Shown: positions 8,401 to 16,207, counted from the stretch's first letter. The stretch: DNA of 22,858 nt from JBBSUQ01 sp964389755 (GCA_964389755.1 CAYMEW010000046.1:1-22858), one strand, 5' to 3'. Numbers and translations: made by a program. The notes: generated by a model not told the origin, from the letters alone.

Positions 8401-11020
8401 CTATGAAAGTGTTTCCATTGCTGTCGCAGGAAACGACTTCTTCCAGGTTTATACTGAAGTCGTCCGAAACGATCGTGACGGAATCGGTGTATGTACATCC
8501 CTGGTCCGTTAAAGATACGCTGTAGGTTGTTGTGTTTTCGGGGTAGACTTCTGTTGTGTAAGAAGTCGTATTTGAAATGAATGTGGGCGGTGTCCAGTTA
8601 CCGGGCCCGGAAATATCCTTTCGGCTGATGATCACGTGATCAAGTATCCAGATATCTTCGTCGACACCACCGAATGCCTGTTGTAACAAGCGTAGTTTCG
8701 TGTTCGCGGAGAATGCCACTGCGGGAATGTCTTCTTCAACCTGCGTCAGGTTTCCATAATAGTTTTCGTAGAAAGTGCGGAAGGTTGTCCAGGTAGTGCC
8801 ATTATCCAGCGAATATTGCAGCAGCATGTTGTCGCCTGATTCGGGATCGTCGCAACTGTTATTCGCACTTCCCGTTTTCAAATAAAAGCTCAATCTTCCA
8901 CCGAGCGAAAAGTCCAAAGGTATGGTTTCGACACTGCGGTTGGAAGCGCCGTTAAAATACAGGGCGTCTCCGTTGTGACTTCCACAACTGTTGTCGAGGG
9001 CAGCTCCGTTCACCGCCGTCCACAGTGCAGGATCGATCTGCCCGTTAAAATTATCGAAACCGATCTTCCGGTAAACGTCCAGTTCCAGTGTTGCGGTATC
9101 TCCGAAGCAAAGCAGTTTTTTTTCGGTGTGTATTTCCGTACCGGTTATGTCACCACCGTTCAGGGTAATGTAGATACTGTCCAGGACGTTATAACAACCG
9201 GGTGCCAGCGAACTGACATTCGCATAGTACCAGCCGGAGGATTCCGGGCTTAGCGTAGTTGTGTTTGCGAAGGGATCGGCAAACTGTCCGGCAGGTAACC
9301 ATTGAATGGAAACAGGAAGAAGACCGGCATCAATGCCTATTTGAATGTCTGAGAAATTACAGACCGCTGTGTTCGACGCTTCAATAGACGCCATGGCCAT
9401 GGACGGGTTTTCGACCGTGAAAACCGTCGAGGACTTACAACCAGTTGCCGGATCAGTACCATGTGCTGTGTATACATTTGCGGGATCGGACGCGGGTACA
9501 AGCAGGTCTGTGCTGTTTGCCAGGGTGTCCGCGGTTTGCGGCAAGGATGACCACCATACATCCGACAGTCCGGCGGGAGCGCTCAGGAGTGTATCGCTTG
9601 TCGTACAGATTGACTGGACTGCCGACGATACAGTTTCAGGTTGGTACGACCCGAGGTTATTCGCATAACTCGTATACTTTTCGTAGCCCATTCCATAACT
9701 GATTCCCTGGAAATTATTGACACTATGAAGGGTATGCGTTCCGTTTAGTATGGCAATCCTGGCGTATGACATGGACGGATAGGTGGTGAAGGGAGAGAAG
9801 AGGTTGTCGGGTATTAAGGTACCGTCCAGGTAAATGGTGTTTCGTTCGGGAGTTTTGACAACAATGTTTACAAAGTGCGTATCGATCAGCGGATCGTCGA
9901 AGGTTGAAAATGTAGCGTAATTAATCCACTGGTCGGTTCCGTTTACGATGACCATGGCAGGATCGCCGTAATGTCCGCCACTGCATTCGGTTCCGTTCAT
10001 AAACAGGAACATGGAAACGGGTTTGGTCGAACTAATGAATCGTGCTGTATTGCTATTTAACTTATAGGATTGTCCCTGGTTTAAGTTTACGCTGGTCCCA
10101 TTAATCGGGTTGGTGGTGACAACCGTATTGTTTGTTTTGGCCACGATGTTCACTGTATATTGAGACGCCAGGGCAAAAGGGGCAACAAAAAACTGAGTCC
10201 CCCAGTTGTTTGTTGGCAGAAGCTGTTCATAGAGGTGATCGGCAAACCAGCAGTCTGTGGGTACATAGGCGGACTGGGAGCCAGAGAAAACGGCAAATGG
10301 TTTACAAGAACCGTTGCTTGCAGCGCCTTTAACCAGTGTTCCGGAGACATCTGCATAGATGCTGGTAGCGCTGTTTTGATAAGTTTCGCCTTTATTGAGG
10401 ATGATGCTGTACATTGTGTTCGCAGGTCGTCCGACCAGTGCTACTTTCGGTGTGATTTCGATGACTGTACTGTCTTCCGTGGCAACTACCAGGAATTCCG
10501 ACTTCCCGGTAATGTCCGAACCCATTGTTGGGGCGTATGAAACCAGGTAATATTCGGAGCCGAGCCGGTTCACTGGGTAAATGCAACTGCCATCAAGCGT
10601 ATGCGGCTTATAGTTGTAGGCCATCAGGGAGACCGGTTTTTTCGAGGTCACATGAATTCCTTTTTTCTCCGAAAGGTTAAAATAAGGGTGACAAGCCAGG
10701 TTATTTGGTATCACGATCTCCAGTGCCGTGTCGCTCTCGACAATAAAGTTATGATACCAGTTGAGATTCGGGATGGAAACGGTGCCGGAGGTTGTTTCCC
10801 TCGCCGCGATCGATAAGCTTAGTCTGAGCGAATCATTCCCCGTATTACTAAGGATACTCTGGTTATCCATGAAAGCAAACCAGAACTCGGTTCCCTCCAG
10901 GGTTTTAACGGTTTGGGCATAACTTGCAGAGATTGCAAAGAAACAGATCAGTAGCAGGCAGCCCTTTTTAAGGGCGCTTTTCCGGAAGCAGAGGCGGTCT
11001 TTTGGTTTTAAGGTCGTCAT
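5435..11020 (-). CDS. Giant T9SS-exported adhesin: IgGFc-binding-type domain plus three reelin-like modules
   Basis: Encodes 1861 residues. The N-terminus has a basic stretch then a hydrophobic signal (GCLLLICFFAISASYAQ, cleavage near residue 36). Residues about 37-455 resemble the IgGFc-binding N-terminal domain (GTEFWFAFMDN start, SEFLVVATEDST, a closing GYEKYTSYA). Three modules at about 653-800, 957-1114 and 1284-1429 share a reelin-subrepeat-like pattern: FDDFNG/DFNGQ, an aligned Cys, G..LYF.G...R..ET.P.DFS.GG.LSF, then QYSLDNGTTW. Between them are Ig/PKD-like beta domains with alternating Cys and SYTV/YTVEI ends. A repeat of the YQWIDCN type (about 1710) is followed by a T9SS type A-like tail (about 1784-1861). 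It is probably a surface or secreted adhesion protein. The third module lacks the conserved cysteines. No enzyme motif was seen. The gene is convergent with the propeller gene and transcribed alone. Confidence 0.85.
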   Translation of the reverse strand: MTTLKPKDRLCFRKSALKKGCLLLICFFAISASYAQTVKTLEGTEFWFAFMDNQSILSNTGNDSLRLSLSIAARETTSGTVSIPNLNWYHNFIVESDTALEIVIPNNLACHPYFNLSEKKGIHVTSKKPVSLMAYNYKPHTLDGSCIYPVNRLGSEYYLVSYAPTMGSDITGKSEFLVVATEDSTVIEITPKVALVGRPANTMYSIILNKGETYQNSATSIYADVSGTLVKGAASNGSCKPFAVFSGSQSAYVPTDCWFADHLYEQLLPTNNWGTQFFVAPFALASQYTVNIVAKTNNTVVTTNPINGTSVNLNQGQSYKLNSNTARFISSTKPVSMFLFMNGTECSGGHYGDPAMVIVNGTDQWINYATFSTFDDPLIDTHFVNIVVKTPERNTIYLDGTLIPDNLFSPFTTYPSMSYARIAILNGTHTLHSVNNFQGISYGMGYEKYTSYANNLGSYQPETVSSAVQSICTTSDTLLSAPAGLSDVWWSSLPQTADTLANSTDLLVPASDPANVYTAHGTDPATGCKSSTVFTVENPSMAMASIEASNTAVCNFSDIQIGIDAGLLPVSIQWLPAGQFADPFANTTTLSPESSGWYYANVSSLAPGCYNVLDSIYITLNGGDITGTEIHTEKKLLCFGDTATLELDVYRKIGFDNFNGQIDPALWTAVNGAALDNSCGSHNGDALYFNGASNRSVETIPLDFSLGGRLSFYLKTGSANNSCDDPESGDNMLLQYSLDNGTTWTTFRTFYENYYGNLTQVEEDIPAVAFSANTKLRLLQQAFGGVDEDIWILDHVIISRKDISGPGNWTPPTFISNTTSYTTEVYPENTTTYSVSLTDQGCTYTDSVTIVSDDFSINLEEVVSCDSNGNTFIAHVSDQDTYSYSWLSNTNAYFPDDSLITVEAQINNDTITLGVLSAQGCRMNASQVLSPRFFDIAVLGDTVICLGETTELLADAFLTIFDDFNGQDVNDELWSGITGGFISNNCNVYDGSNLYFGDGTFRSCETWPFDFSYGGVLSFEFALGFGTGYYPNSCSMPTNAQSVKIEYSLDNGQNWTPIISVGPINVSVTNTGFKHIEIEVPPGAYSPATKFRWRQNVSDQYGSNWMLDDVKLLRRMPGSHSFSWFDDQSNLVSSDSTLTITPNASTHYTVEITDLASNCAQSYPVTVQVGQPYSLNLPDVELCSADTVTLSPQPPAGEDYDFKWRFYADWPYPIYTDMSTDSSYTIYADAPAIAVVHSSAPSGCSTIDTIHIDLLFDFEQARIYGDTAVCSGGATNLEAKLVETKLYPCEQITEFQSYGTGFLLSTNYGSVSGKAIVFMGGSAGSRKIVMERPVVNGGNISFYFKSGDGVALNATEPGDDLLLEYSTNNGTSWQVMATIPTYQVFQYQLFTMDFPPAANSAFTLIRLSQTGSFFAWTDIILIDEITISTFSGVPLNYSWTTNNAVFATSENVTVSPLAPGQSYSVTMSDIGGLCSFTDTLIIETFDYSVDAGPDTTVCHDAEITLNGSTDSNSPYTISWSNGANLDNTGTLQPHLVNPVSGDYVLTVSKDNCLRSDTVSVTFLPSQQLSLADTLLKCAQDTLLVDLSGVVAVNWTPNTDIATVSGNSFGFFTSQENDYSVNYEDINGCSYLDSLHITIAAPVSVSLPADTAICHNGNLILVPQSNMPDSAFLWSDGSNGETLLVTGPGIYWTEQITGCGASRDSIVISNMPPLSPTIINLDNVLSATGSFQTYQWIDCNKNEPIAGEIGSSFTPESNGSYALIVSDGNCTDTSNCFTMDYLGIDNLFSNDGLYVNYYSLKNELVVVFGGVHTYDLELFDYSGKLVFRKNEVISGQVIRLDSYAAGIYTVRVGEQTRRIYIQ
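10479..10513 (-). repeat. 35-bp direct repeat, copy inside the giant adhesin gene
   Basis: This stretch encodes TGKSEFLVVAT of the IgGFc-binding-type domain. An identical 35-bp copy in the same orientation is at 13048-13082 between two other genes. The flanking bases (10478 and 10514) differ from those of the other copy. Confidence 0.9.
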
Positions 11021-11124
11021 AAGCGTTTGACTGTGAGGTTGCTTTAAAAGGCTAAAAGTACAAAATCATTTTTAATGAAATGCACCCGTGAGCAGATATG
11101 AAAAATTCATGATATTCCGTGTGC

Positions 11125-11751
11125 TTAGATGCGGATCGTATATTGCTGTCCGTTCCGGAGTTCGTAGCCGGTGAGGCCGTATTTTTCGGTCCAAAACAGG
11201 TTCAGGATCATCGTGCTGTCGTTTCGGTACTGTTTCCAGTTCCTTGCGTTATTCCGAATGACGAGGTAGTTCCGGACATGGTATTTTTTAAAACGGTCGT
11301 CGGTAACCCGGTTTGAGGAGTCGCTTATTTCTCCGCTGAAATTCCGGAAGTTGATCCCGGTAAAATAGTGCGGATCCGTTTTATCGGGTGTTTTTTCAAC
11401 TACGATCAGTTCCTGGTCCAGGACCGTTGCGGGTTTGCTTTGCTTCGACTCCGTACCGCCGTTCCACCGGTTTTGTGGCAGGTGTCGTATCCGTACGCGA
11501 ACGGTTTTACGGTTGGAAACCTGGACACAACCACATTCCTGCAGGGTGTCGATCGCGGAAATAAGCACCGTATCGTAATCGCCGTACTGGTCGGCAAAGT
11601 AAATCGTGTCTCCCTGTTTATAAGGTTTCAGGTAGTTCGTATACTTTTTCGAGAACTTAAAATCGACGTCGTCGTATTTGCAGCAACAGGCACAGAGCAG
11701 GAAGCTCAATGTGAGGGCGTAGAACAGGAGCGAGATCGTTGGTTTGTGCAT
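11125..11751 (-). CDS. Putative lipoprotein, unknown function
   Basis: A 208-residue protein whose N-terminus (MHKPTISLLFYALTLSFLLCAC) is a lipoprotein-type signal with lipidation Cys probably at position 22. A run of cysteines (CACCC) follows. The residue at -2 of the lipobox is Cys, which is unusual. The mature part is polar and beta-rich, with YKQGDTIYFADQYGDYDTVLIS and a late RNSTMILNLFWTEKYGL-like ending. No known family is recognised. It lies 104 bp upstream of the giant adhesin gene on the same strand. The gap contains no clear terminator, but co-transcription is uncertain. Confidence 0.75.
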   Translation of the reverse strand: MHKPTISLLFYALTLSFLLCACCCKYDDVDFKFSKKYTNYLKPYKQGDTIYFADQYGDYDTVLISAIDTLQECGCVQVSNRKTVRVRIRHLPQNRWNGGTESKQSKPATVLDQELIVVEKTPDKTDPHYFTGINFRNFSGEISDSSNRVTDDRFKKYHVRNYLVIRNNARNWKQYRNDSTMILNLFWTEKYGLTGYELRNGQQYTIRI

Positions 11752-11798
11752 TATACGCAGCGCTAAATTCAGAATCTTTAATATGCCTCGAGATAATA

Positions 11799-11990
11799 CT
11801 ATTTTGACTTACAATCTTTCGCTTTCTTGACAACTTCGGAAACCAATTTATCATTTTTTTCAGACCTCAATCGGGCAATTATGAGCATAAAATTTTCTTT
11901 AAATTGTTTTGTATACAACTCAATCTGACCGATTGCCTTCTGGCTTGCACTGGCTTTTTGTAGTTCTTCGGCAAGTAGCTGTCGTTTAAG
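11799..11990 (-). pseudogene. 3' remnant of a truncated gene
   Basis: The minus-strand frame is open for 63 codons and ends in TAG at 11801-11799. It reads as convincing protein: LLAEELQKASASQKAIG, then IELYTKQFKENFMLIIARL, and a lysine-rich end SEVVKKAKDCKSK, all predicted helical. An in-frame TAA (11993-11991) cuts it off upstream, and no usable start lies before an internal ATG 29 codons from the end. Neighbouring frames upstream are also stopped, so a single frameshift does not rescue it. The best reading is a C-terminal scrap of a helical or coiled-coil protein left after deletion or rearrangement. The parent family is unknown. Confidence 0.5.
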
Positions 11991-12062
11991 TTACTCCAAT
12001 ACTACCGAAAAATTTTCAAACTAAAACTAATTTGGTAATAAGTGTAGGAGGCTGAATGTGGT

Positions 12063-12995
12063 TTATTCGCCACCCTTTTCCTTTCTATCCTCATTACGGA
12101 CTCTTTTCCAGCCCGCTTCGATCAATTCGAAGTTTTTGCCATCAAACACAAATTTGCAGTTACAGTTTATGGAAAAGTCACTTTCTGCATACGTGTCATA
12201 ATCGAATTGTTCGTTGTCCGTTCCTATAGTACATTGACAATAAGGCATTAAGTCATCCAGGTAGTAGTCCGCGTTTATCGTCTTTGTTTCAGGATCGTAA
12301 CTAACTCCGCCTGTCCAATCCCTGGTGTTTACCGAGTAGGTAAACTCTTCCCTGAAATCGTTTTCACTCAATGATATTAACCACACCGATGTTTCAAAAC
12401 AATATGCGCAGCCCCTTACATCGGCAGTCAGCAGGTATTTGGTTCCTTCATCCGTATCGAGCATGTAAATGCCGGTGTATCCGTCAGGAGCGAAAAAAGA
12501 TTGAAATTCAGCTGCTTGTATGGAGTCTTCCGGCTTAAATTCGGTATAATACATCATCGAGATCCGGGAGCGATAGGTTCCACCCGTTTTTTCGTCAAAA
12601 GAAAAGTTATAGAGTTTATTATCAGCCGATTTTACAATGGATAATTCGTCCGATTCAATTAATTGGCGAATGTCGTTTTTGTTAAAATCAGGATGTTTCA
12701 CCAATTGGTTTAACTGAGCACTTATTTTGTCCTGAAAATAGGCGATCAAATAGTTACCCTCGATTGAGTCTTTGTTTTTGCTTAAGGTGACGTCCGCATC
12801 GGCAGCTTTTATCAAATCCCGAATTTGCTTTTCTGAAAACTCAAAATCCGAAAGGGAATAGTAAGCATAGCCCGACCTTAATTTTTCATATTGATTTAAG
12901 TAATCATTTGTTTCTTCGATAAGTTTATTGAAGGACGGCGCTTTTTGTCCCAGTGTGAGAAACGGAACAAGCAGCAATGTCAAAAAAAGTTTCAT
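12063..12995 (-). CDS. Secreted protein of unknown function
   Basis: Encodes 310 residues from the ATG at 12995; a GTG two codons earlier is possible but the ATG gives the cleaner signal peptide (MKLFLTLLLVPFLTLGQ). There is no lipobox cysteine, so it is probably periplasmic or outer-membrane associated. The mature chain is rich in acidic and aromatic residues. It contains a segment GCAYCFETSVWLISLSENDF and, near the C-terminus, two paired-cysteine motifs (MPYCQCTIG and INCNCKFVF). I do not recognise a family. The gap between it and the rhomboid gene downstream of the shared strand carries the intergenic copy of the 35-bp repeat. No -7 promoter match was found upstream. Confidence 0.75.
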   Translation of the reverse strand: MKLFLTLLLVPFLTLGQKAPSFNKLIEETNDYLNQYEKLRSGYAYYSLSDFEFSEKQIRDLIKAADADVTLSKNKDSIEGNYLIAYFQDKISAQLNQLVKHPDFNKNDIRQLIESDELSIVKSADNKLYNFSFDEKTGGTYRSRISMMYYTEFKPEDSIQAAEFQSFFAPDGYTGIYMLDTDEGTKYLLTADVRGCAYCFETSVWLISLSENDFREEFTYSVNTRDWTGGVSYDPETKTINADYYLDDLMPYCQCTIGTDNEQFDYDTYAESDFSINCNCKFVFDGKNFELIEAGWKRVRNEDRKEKGGE

Positions 12996-13047
12996 AGGCA
13001 CAGTCTGTTAAAATAATTAGACGACGTATAAAGTTACGCAAGAATCG

Positions 13048-13082
13048 GTGGCAACTACCAGGAATTCCGACTTCCCGGTAAT
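13048..13082 (-). repeat. 35-bp direct repeat, intergenic copy
   Basis: Exact copy of 10479-10513, here outside any gene, 9 bp downstream of the rhomboid stop codon and about 50 bp upstream of the secreted-protein start. Read in the adhesin frame it still encodes ITGKSEFLVVAT, then diverges and stops after 8 further codons. Confidence 0.9.
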
Positions 13083-13090
13083 TCTTCCTG

Positions 13091-14566
13091 TCATTGTCCG
13101 ACGCCAAGCGCTTTGATCTTTGATTCGATCTGCATATTGTAATCTTCTAACTGCGCATTGTAGGCGTCTGTATTTTCCTGTAAGGCTTTGTACAGCAGCT
13201 CATAACTTTTGATTCTCAGTTCGCAGTATTCGGTCAGGAGCCGGTTCTTATTATGAATTTCCGAGGGCAGGTCCAGTTCTTCCAGGCTGGCTATGAGTTG
13301 GATGCTTTTATTCCAGTTCTCAATTCCGGTGTGCCTGATTTCGTACAGAATCTGCTCGACGGATGTGTCGGGTGGCAAGTTGTAGATCCCCAGTGCTGCT
13401 GTTTCCATAGCGGTAAATTCCTTTATCCGTGCGTCGTATGTTCCAAGGTCGTTTGGAATTGCCCTGTAAACAAGGAAGGCGGCAATCAGAACCACGGCAG
13501 ACAGGGCCCCGATCGTTCCGAACTTCAACTTCGTGTTTCCCGGTTTTTTCAGGCCCGGGATCAAAGCGTAACCAAGCACCAATCCGCTCAGCAAACCACC
13601 GATGTGTGCCGCATTGTCGATACCACTGTTCGGCTTGACCCCGTTCAGGATATTGTAGCCGACAAACACGGCGATACTTGTCAGCAGAGCCTTTCGCGCT
13701 GCCTTATCGATCAGGTTGGTAGTAAGCAGGGCGAGGAAAACTCCGTACATGCCAAATATTGCTCCCGAGGCTCCCGCGCTGATGCTCAGGTCGTGCCACC
13801 ACAGGCTGGCCAGGCTGGCCACAATTCCTGTCAGCAGGTATGCTGCCGCAAACCGGATCTTGCCCAGGTGTGGTTCGAGCAGCAAGCCAATGTAAAGCAG
13901 TGCGTACATATTCATCAGCAGGTGAAGCACACCGATGTGTATAAAACAATTGGACAGCAGTCGCCACCCCTGACCTTCCAGCGTCAGCGGACGGAAATTC
14001 GCCCCCCATTGCAATAAACTTTCATTGTCCGGTTGCAGCACGCCCACTCCGGAGATGACCATCAGGATAAAGAGTGCGATGTTTATGTTGATAATGATCG
14101 GTGTGACAAAGTATCCTTCGACAGGTTTAAAAATGGCCAAAATACTGGTGATTCCTTCTTTTGTAGCCTGCGGCTGACTCGAACCATCACTGTCTTCCGA
14201 AACCAGACCGGGCTCCAGTTCTTCGTATTTCTGTGCCAGCTCTTCCGGCGTCCGGACCTGTTTCAGCTCATCGACGGTCGCAATCAAAGTTTCGATGTTT
14301 TTTTTGTTTTTTCCCCAGTCGGCGATTTGATTACCGGTACACTCGCTCTTTACAGTCGCACTGCTGCCGTCAATCCGGACATTGACCTCTTCGCTCCACG
14401 AACGCATCGAGAAGGCGGTAAATGCAGTGAAACCGTTTTCACTGGTGAACCCGACATTCCATTCGAGTTTTTTTGCCGCTTCAATTGCCAGTACCAGGAA
14501 TTGTGCTGCCGTTAAATCTCCGAGGGGATAAACTTCTGTGTGTTTTGGTGATAGTCCGAAGGCCAT
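13091..14566 (-). CDS. Rhomboid-family intramembrane serine protease with extra domains
   Basis: A 491-residue membrane protease that cleaves substrates within the bilayer. The rhomboid core (about residues 160-345) has at least six hydrophobic segments, the GVLHLLMNMYAL motif, the catalytic serine Ser267 in SAGASGAIFGMYG and the catalytic His321 in NAAHIGGLLSG, so it looks active. The first about 115 residues form a soluble domain rich in beta strands (VNVRIDGSSATVKSEC). They are followed by an acidic linker. Residues about 375-491 form a helical C-terminal extension (EQILYEIRHTG ... YELLYKALQEN ... IESKIKALGVGQ). Bacterial rhomboids are usually 200-300 residues, so this is about twice the usual size. 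The substrate is unknown. Confidence 0.92.
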   Translation of the reverse strand: MAFGLSPKHTEVYPLGDLTAAQFLVLAIEAAKKLEWNVGFTSENGFTAFTAFSMRSWSEEVNVRIDGSSATVKSECTGNQIADWGKNKKNIETLIATVDELKQVRTPEELAQKYEELEPGLVSEDSDGSSQPQATKEGITSILAIFKPVEGYFVTPIIININIALFILMVISGVGVLQPDNESLLQWGANFRPLTLEGQGWRLLSNCFIHIGVLHLLMNMYALLYIGLLLEPHLGKIRFAAAYLLTGIVASLASLWWHDLSISAGASGAIFGMYGVFLALLTTNLIDKAARKALLTSIAVFVGYNILNGVKPNSGIDNAAHIGGLLSGLVLGYALIPGLKKPGNTKLKFGTIGALSAVVLIAAFLVYRAIPNDLGTYDARIKEFTAMETAALGIYNLPPDTSVEQILYEIRHTGIENWNKSIQLIASLEELDLPSEIHNKNRLLTEYCELRIKSYELLYKALQENTDAYNAQLEDYNMQIESKIKALGVGQ

Positions 14567-14897
14567 GCTGCGCGTGTTTAAGTTTCTTCAATGATTGATT
14601 ACTGCTTGCGAATATACGCAATTGGCAGGTATTCACAAGTACAACGGGGTTTCTTTACCAAACAAACAGGTAAGCAACCACCAGGCACTCGCGTGCAGCT
14701 AAACTGTACTCAGCGGGATCGAACCCCGTCGAAAGTTCGGGGCGAAATGCGTATCGGCGACGAGCGCCGGAGAATTGCGTTTTTCCTCTCCCTGAGTCCC
14801 TTTCGTCCATGGCGGAGTGAAATTTCGGTTTTGCTTCGAAGTGGAGTTTTACACCAGGTTCTCACGCTTGCTTTAGTATGCACATGTTCGCTATATT
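14567..14897. other. Non-coding spacer with several hairpins
   Basis: No supported gene. It holds the candidate rhomboid promoter (14609-14638). It also holds a 15-base stretch GGGGTTCGATCCCGC (minus strand, about 14713-14727) that resembles a tRNA T arm, a CCCCG/CGGGG stem-loop around 14724-14742, and a perfect CGGCG-ACGAG-CGCCG hairpin at 14755-14769. A further hairpin CGCTAT/ATAGCG at 14889-14909 straddles the end of the next gene and might stop its transcription, although no U tract follows. A 113-codon plus-strand frame crosses the region but has low-complexity, arginine-rich content and is not accepted. Confidence 0.5.
14609..14638 (-). promoter_or_regulatory. Candidate promoter of the rhomboid gene
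   Basis: On the minus strand TTG (14638-14636) is followed after 19 bases by TATATTCG (14616-14609). This fits TTG-N19-TAnnTTTG with one mismatch (TTCG for TTTG). It would give a leader of about 35 bases. Confidence 0.35.
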
Positions 14898-15659
14898 TTA
14901 TTCATAGCGGAACTTTACGAATCTCAACCTGATTTGGGAGGGTTCGTAGTCCGAAAAGTCGAGTTCTTTTAGCTTATCATCTATTTGTCTTATTTTATAA
15001 GTTCTAAGTTCGGCAAAAGCTTCTTCCGGCATTCCTTTGTCGTCCCTTTTAACAATTGTGTATTTCGTGTAATACGTATCCTGAAATCCGAAGGAAGCTT
15101 CTTCTACTAAAGACCCTTTACGGTCAAATTTTTTAACAGAATTGGGTTGTTCCGGGTTTATTGGATTGGGTGTTGAAATCAGGTGTTCCCGGATCTCCCA
15201 AATTTCCAGGCCACCGTCACTCCCCTTCATGAATACCTTGTTGCCTTCCCTTTTATCAAAAGAATAAGTGGTTGTATCAAAATTACCGTTTGTAAAATCG
15301 AGATAATCGTCGGCTTTAAAAGTGGTAGAATTCAAAGAATCATTTAAGGTCGAATTTAACCCATCCACGTTTTCGCCGTTATACTTCACTTTATAAATGG
15401 GGATTTTGTTCTTTAGTCCCATTGAGAAAATGAATTTTGACAGGTATCCGTTTTCATCAAACTCTTGCGTGAAGATACTTCTATGCGGATATTCGACAAT
15501 CGTATCACCGTCAATGACCTTAGCGTCATATTCAATACTGGTTATTTTATGGATGCCTTTAAGCGGAGATTCGATACCTGCTGAACCAGAATCCTTATTT
15601 TGACTCCCTGAACAACTACATAGTAAAAGGGATGTCATTGCAATTAATGTTCTTAGCAT
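14898..15659 (-). CDS. Putative lipoprotein, unknown function
   Basis: A 253-residue protein with a short lipoprotein signal (MLRTLIAMTSLLLCSCSGSQ, lipidation Cys16, lipobox LCSC). The linker after it (SGSQNKDSGSAG) is flexible, as is usual for a tethered lipoprotein. The mature domain has repeated beta-type phrases such as SIFTQEFDENGYLSKFIF and KKFDRKGSLVEEASFGF, which resemble RHS/MORN-like descriptive repeats of Bacteroidota lipoproteins. This is a similarity of pattern only. It is first in a set of same-strand small genes ending at 20377. No promoter consensus was found in the 99-bp gap upstream. Confidence 0.75.
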   Translation of the reverse strand: MLRTLIAMTSLLLCSCSGSQNKDSGSAGIESPLKGIHKITSIEYDAKVIDGDTIVEYPHRSIFTQEFDENGYLSKFIFSMGLKNKIPIYKVKYNGENVDGLNSTLNDSLNSTTFKADDYLDFTNGNFDTTTYSFDKREGNKVFMKGSDGGLEIWEIREHLISTPNPINPEQPNSVKKFDRKGSLVEEASFGFQDTYYTKYTIVKRDDKGMPEEAFAELRTYKIRQIDDKLKELDFSDYEPSQIRLRFVKFRYE

Positions 15660-15758
15660 GTTTTGTTTTATTAACGGTTCTCAGCCGCGCCTTACTCCGG
15701 CTTCTTTGAAAAAAGTTCAGCGCGTTGGTTCATTATTTTACCCTCTGTTTGCATTCCC

Positions 15759-16151
15759 TCAATCTTTGTAATAAGCACCTTCTAAAATGAGGTATCGCTC
15801 CCCGGGTTGGATGGTGTCAAGATTGTGAATAATAAGAACTGAAGCAATTGAAGGGTATTGGTCGATGGAAAACTTTTCACCTGGTGCTGCAGTCCAACCA
15901 AAATATAGTTTATCCTTCTTAATTAACCATTTCCGCTGTCGCGTGTCACTTTTAAATTTCCCGTTTTCATATCTTTCAATAGAACCACGGGAATTATTGG
16001 CTATACCGAGATAAATAGTGTGACTTTCATCTGTGCGGTGTTTCCATGATCCCACGAATTGAGCATCGATTTCAGTGGCAGGTTCTTTTTTACAGTAAGT
16101 AAAACCAAGCTGTAGAATTAGAATTAATAAAACTTGTTTTTGCCCACGCAT
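15759..16151 (-). CDS. Small lipoprotein-like protein
   Basis: Encodes 130 residues. A hydrophobic N-terminus (QVLLILILQLGFTYCKKE) ends at Cys20, a possible lipidation site, although Tyr at -1 is atypical. The mature part (VGSWKHRTDESHTIYLGI, SIERYENGKFKSD, RKWLIKKDKLYFGW) reads like a compact beta-barrel of the lipocalin-like type found in many Bacteroidota lipoproteins. That assignment is a guess. A weak TATATTTA box lies just upstream on the minus strand. Confidence 0.6.
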   Translation of the reverse strand: MRGQKQVLLILILQLGFTYCKKEPATEIDAQFVGSWKHRTDESHTIYLGIANNSRGSIERYENGKFKSDTRQRKWLIKKDKLYFGWTAAPGEKFSIDQYPSIASVLIIHNLDTIQPGERYLILEGAYYKD

Positions 16152-16207
16152 TGATTAAATATAAGCTTTTTAAGGTAATATGTTGACAGTTATCATTTGC
16201 ATTTTGT

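Noticed and set aside
13253..14017. 254-codon open frame on the plus strand
   Set aside because: It lies entirely antisense to the rhomboid gene, is rich in Gln, Arg, Cys and Val as expected for an antisense frame, and has no family signature. The rhomboid frame has clear catalytic motifs.
14713..14727. tRNA gene
   Set aside because: Only a T-arm-like stretch exists. Its stem mispairs at the third pair and no acceptor, D or anticodon arm was found around it.
14591..14932. 113-codon plus-strand frame in the spacer before the 14898 gene
   Set aside because: The sequence is dominated by Arg, Ser and Thr and passes through hairpins and a tRNA-like stretch. It overlaps the 14898 gene end. No family or signal is recognised.
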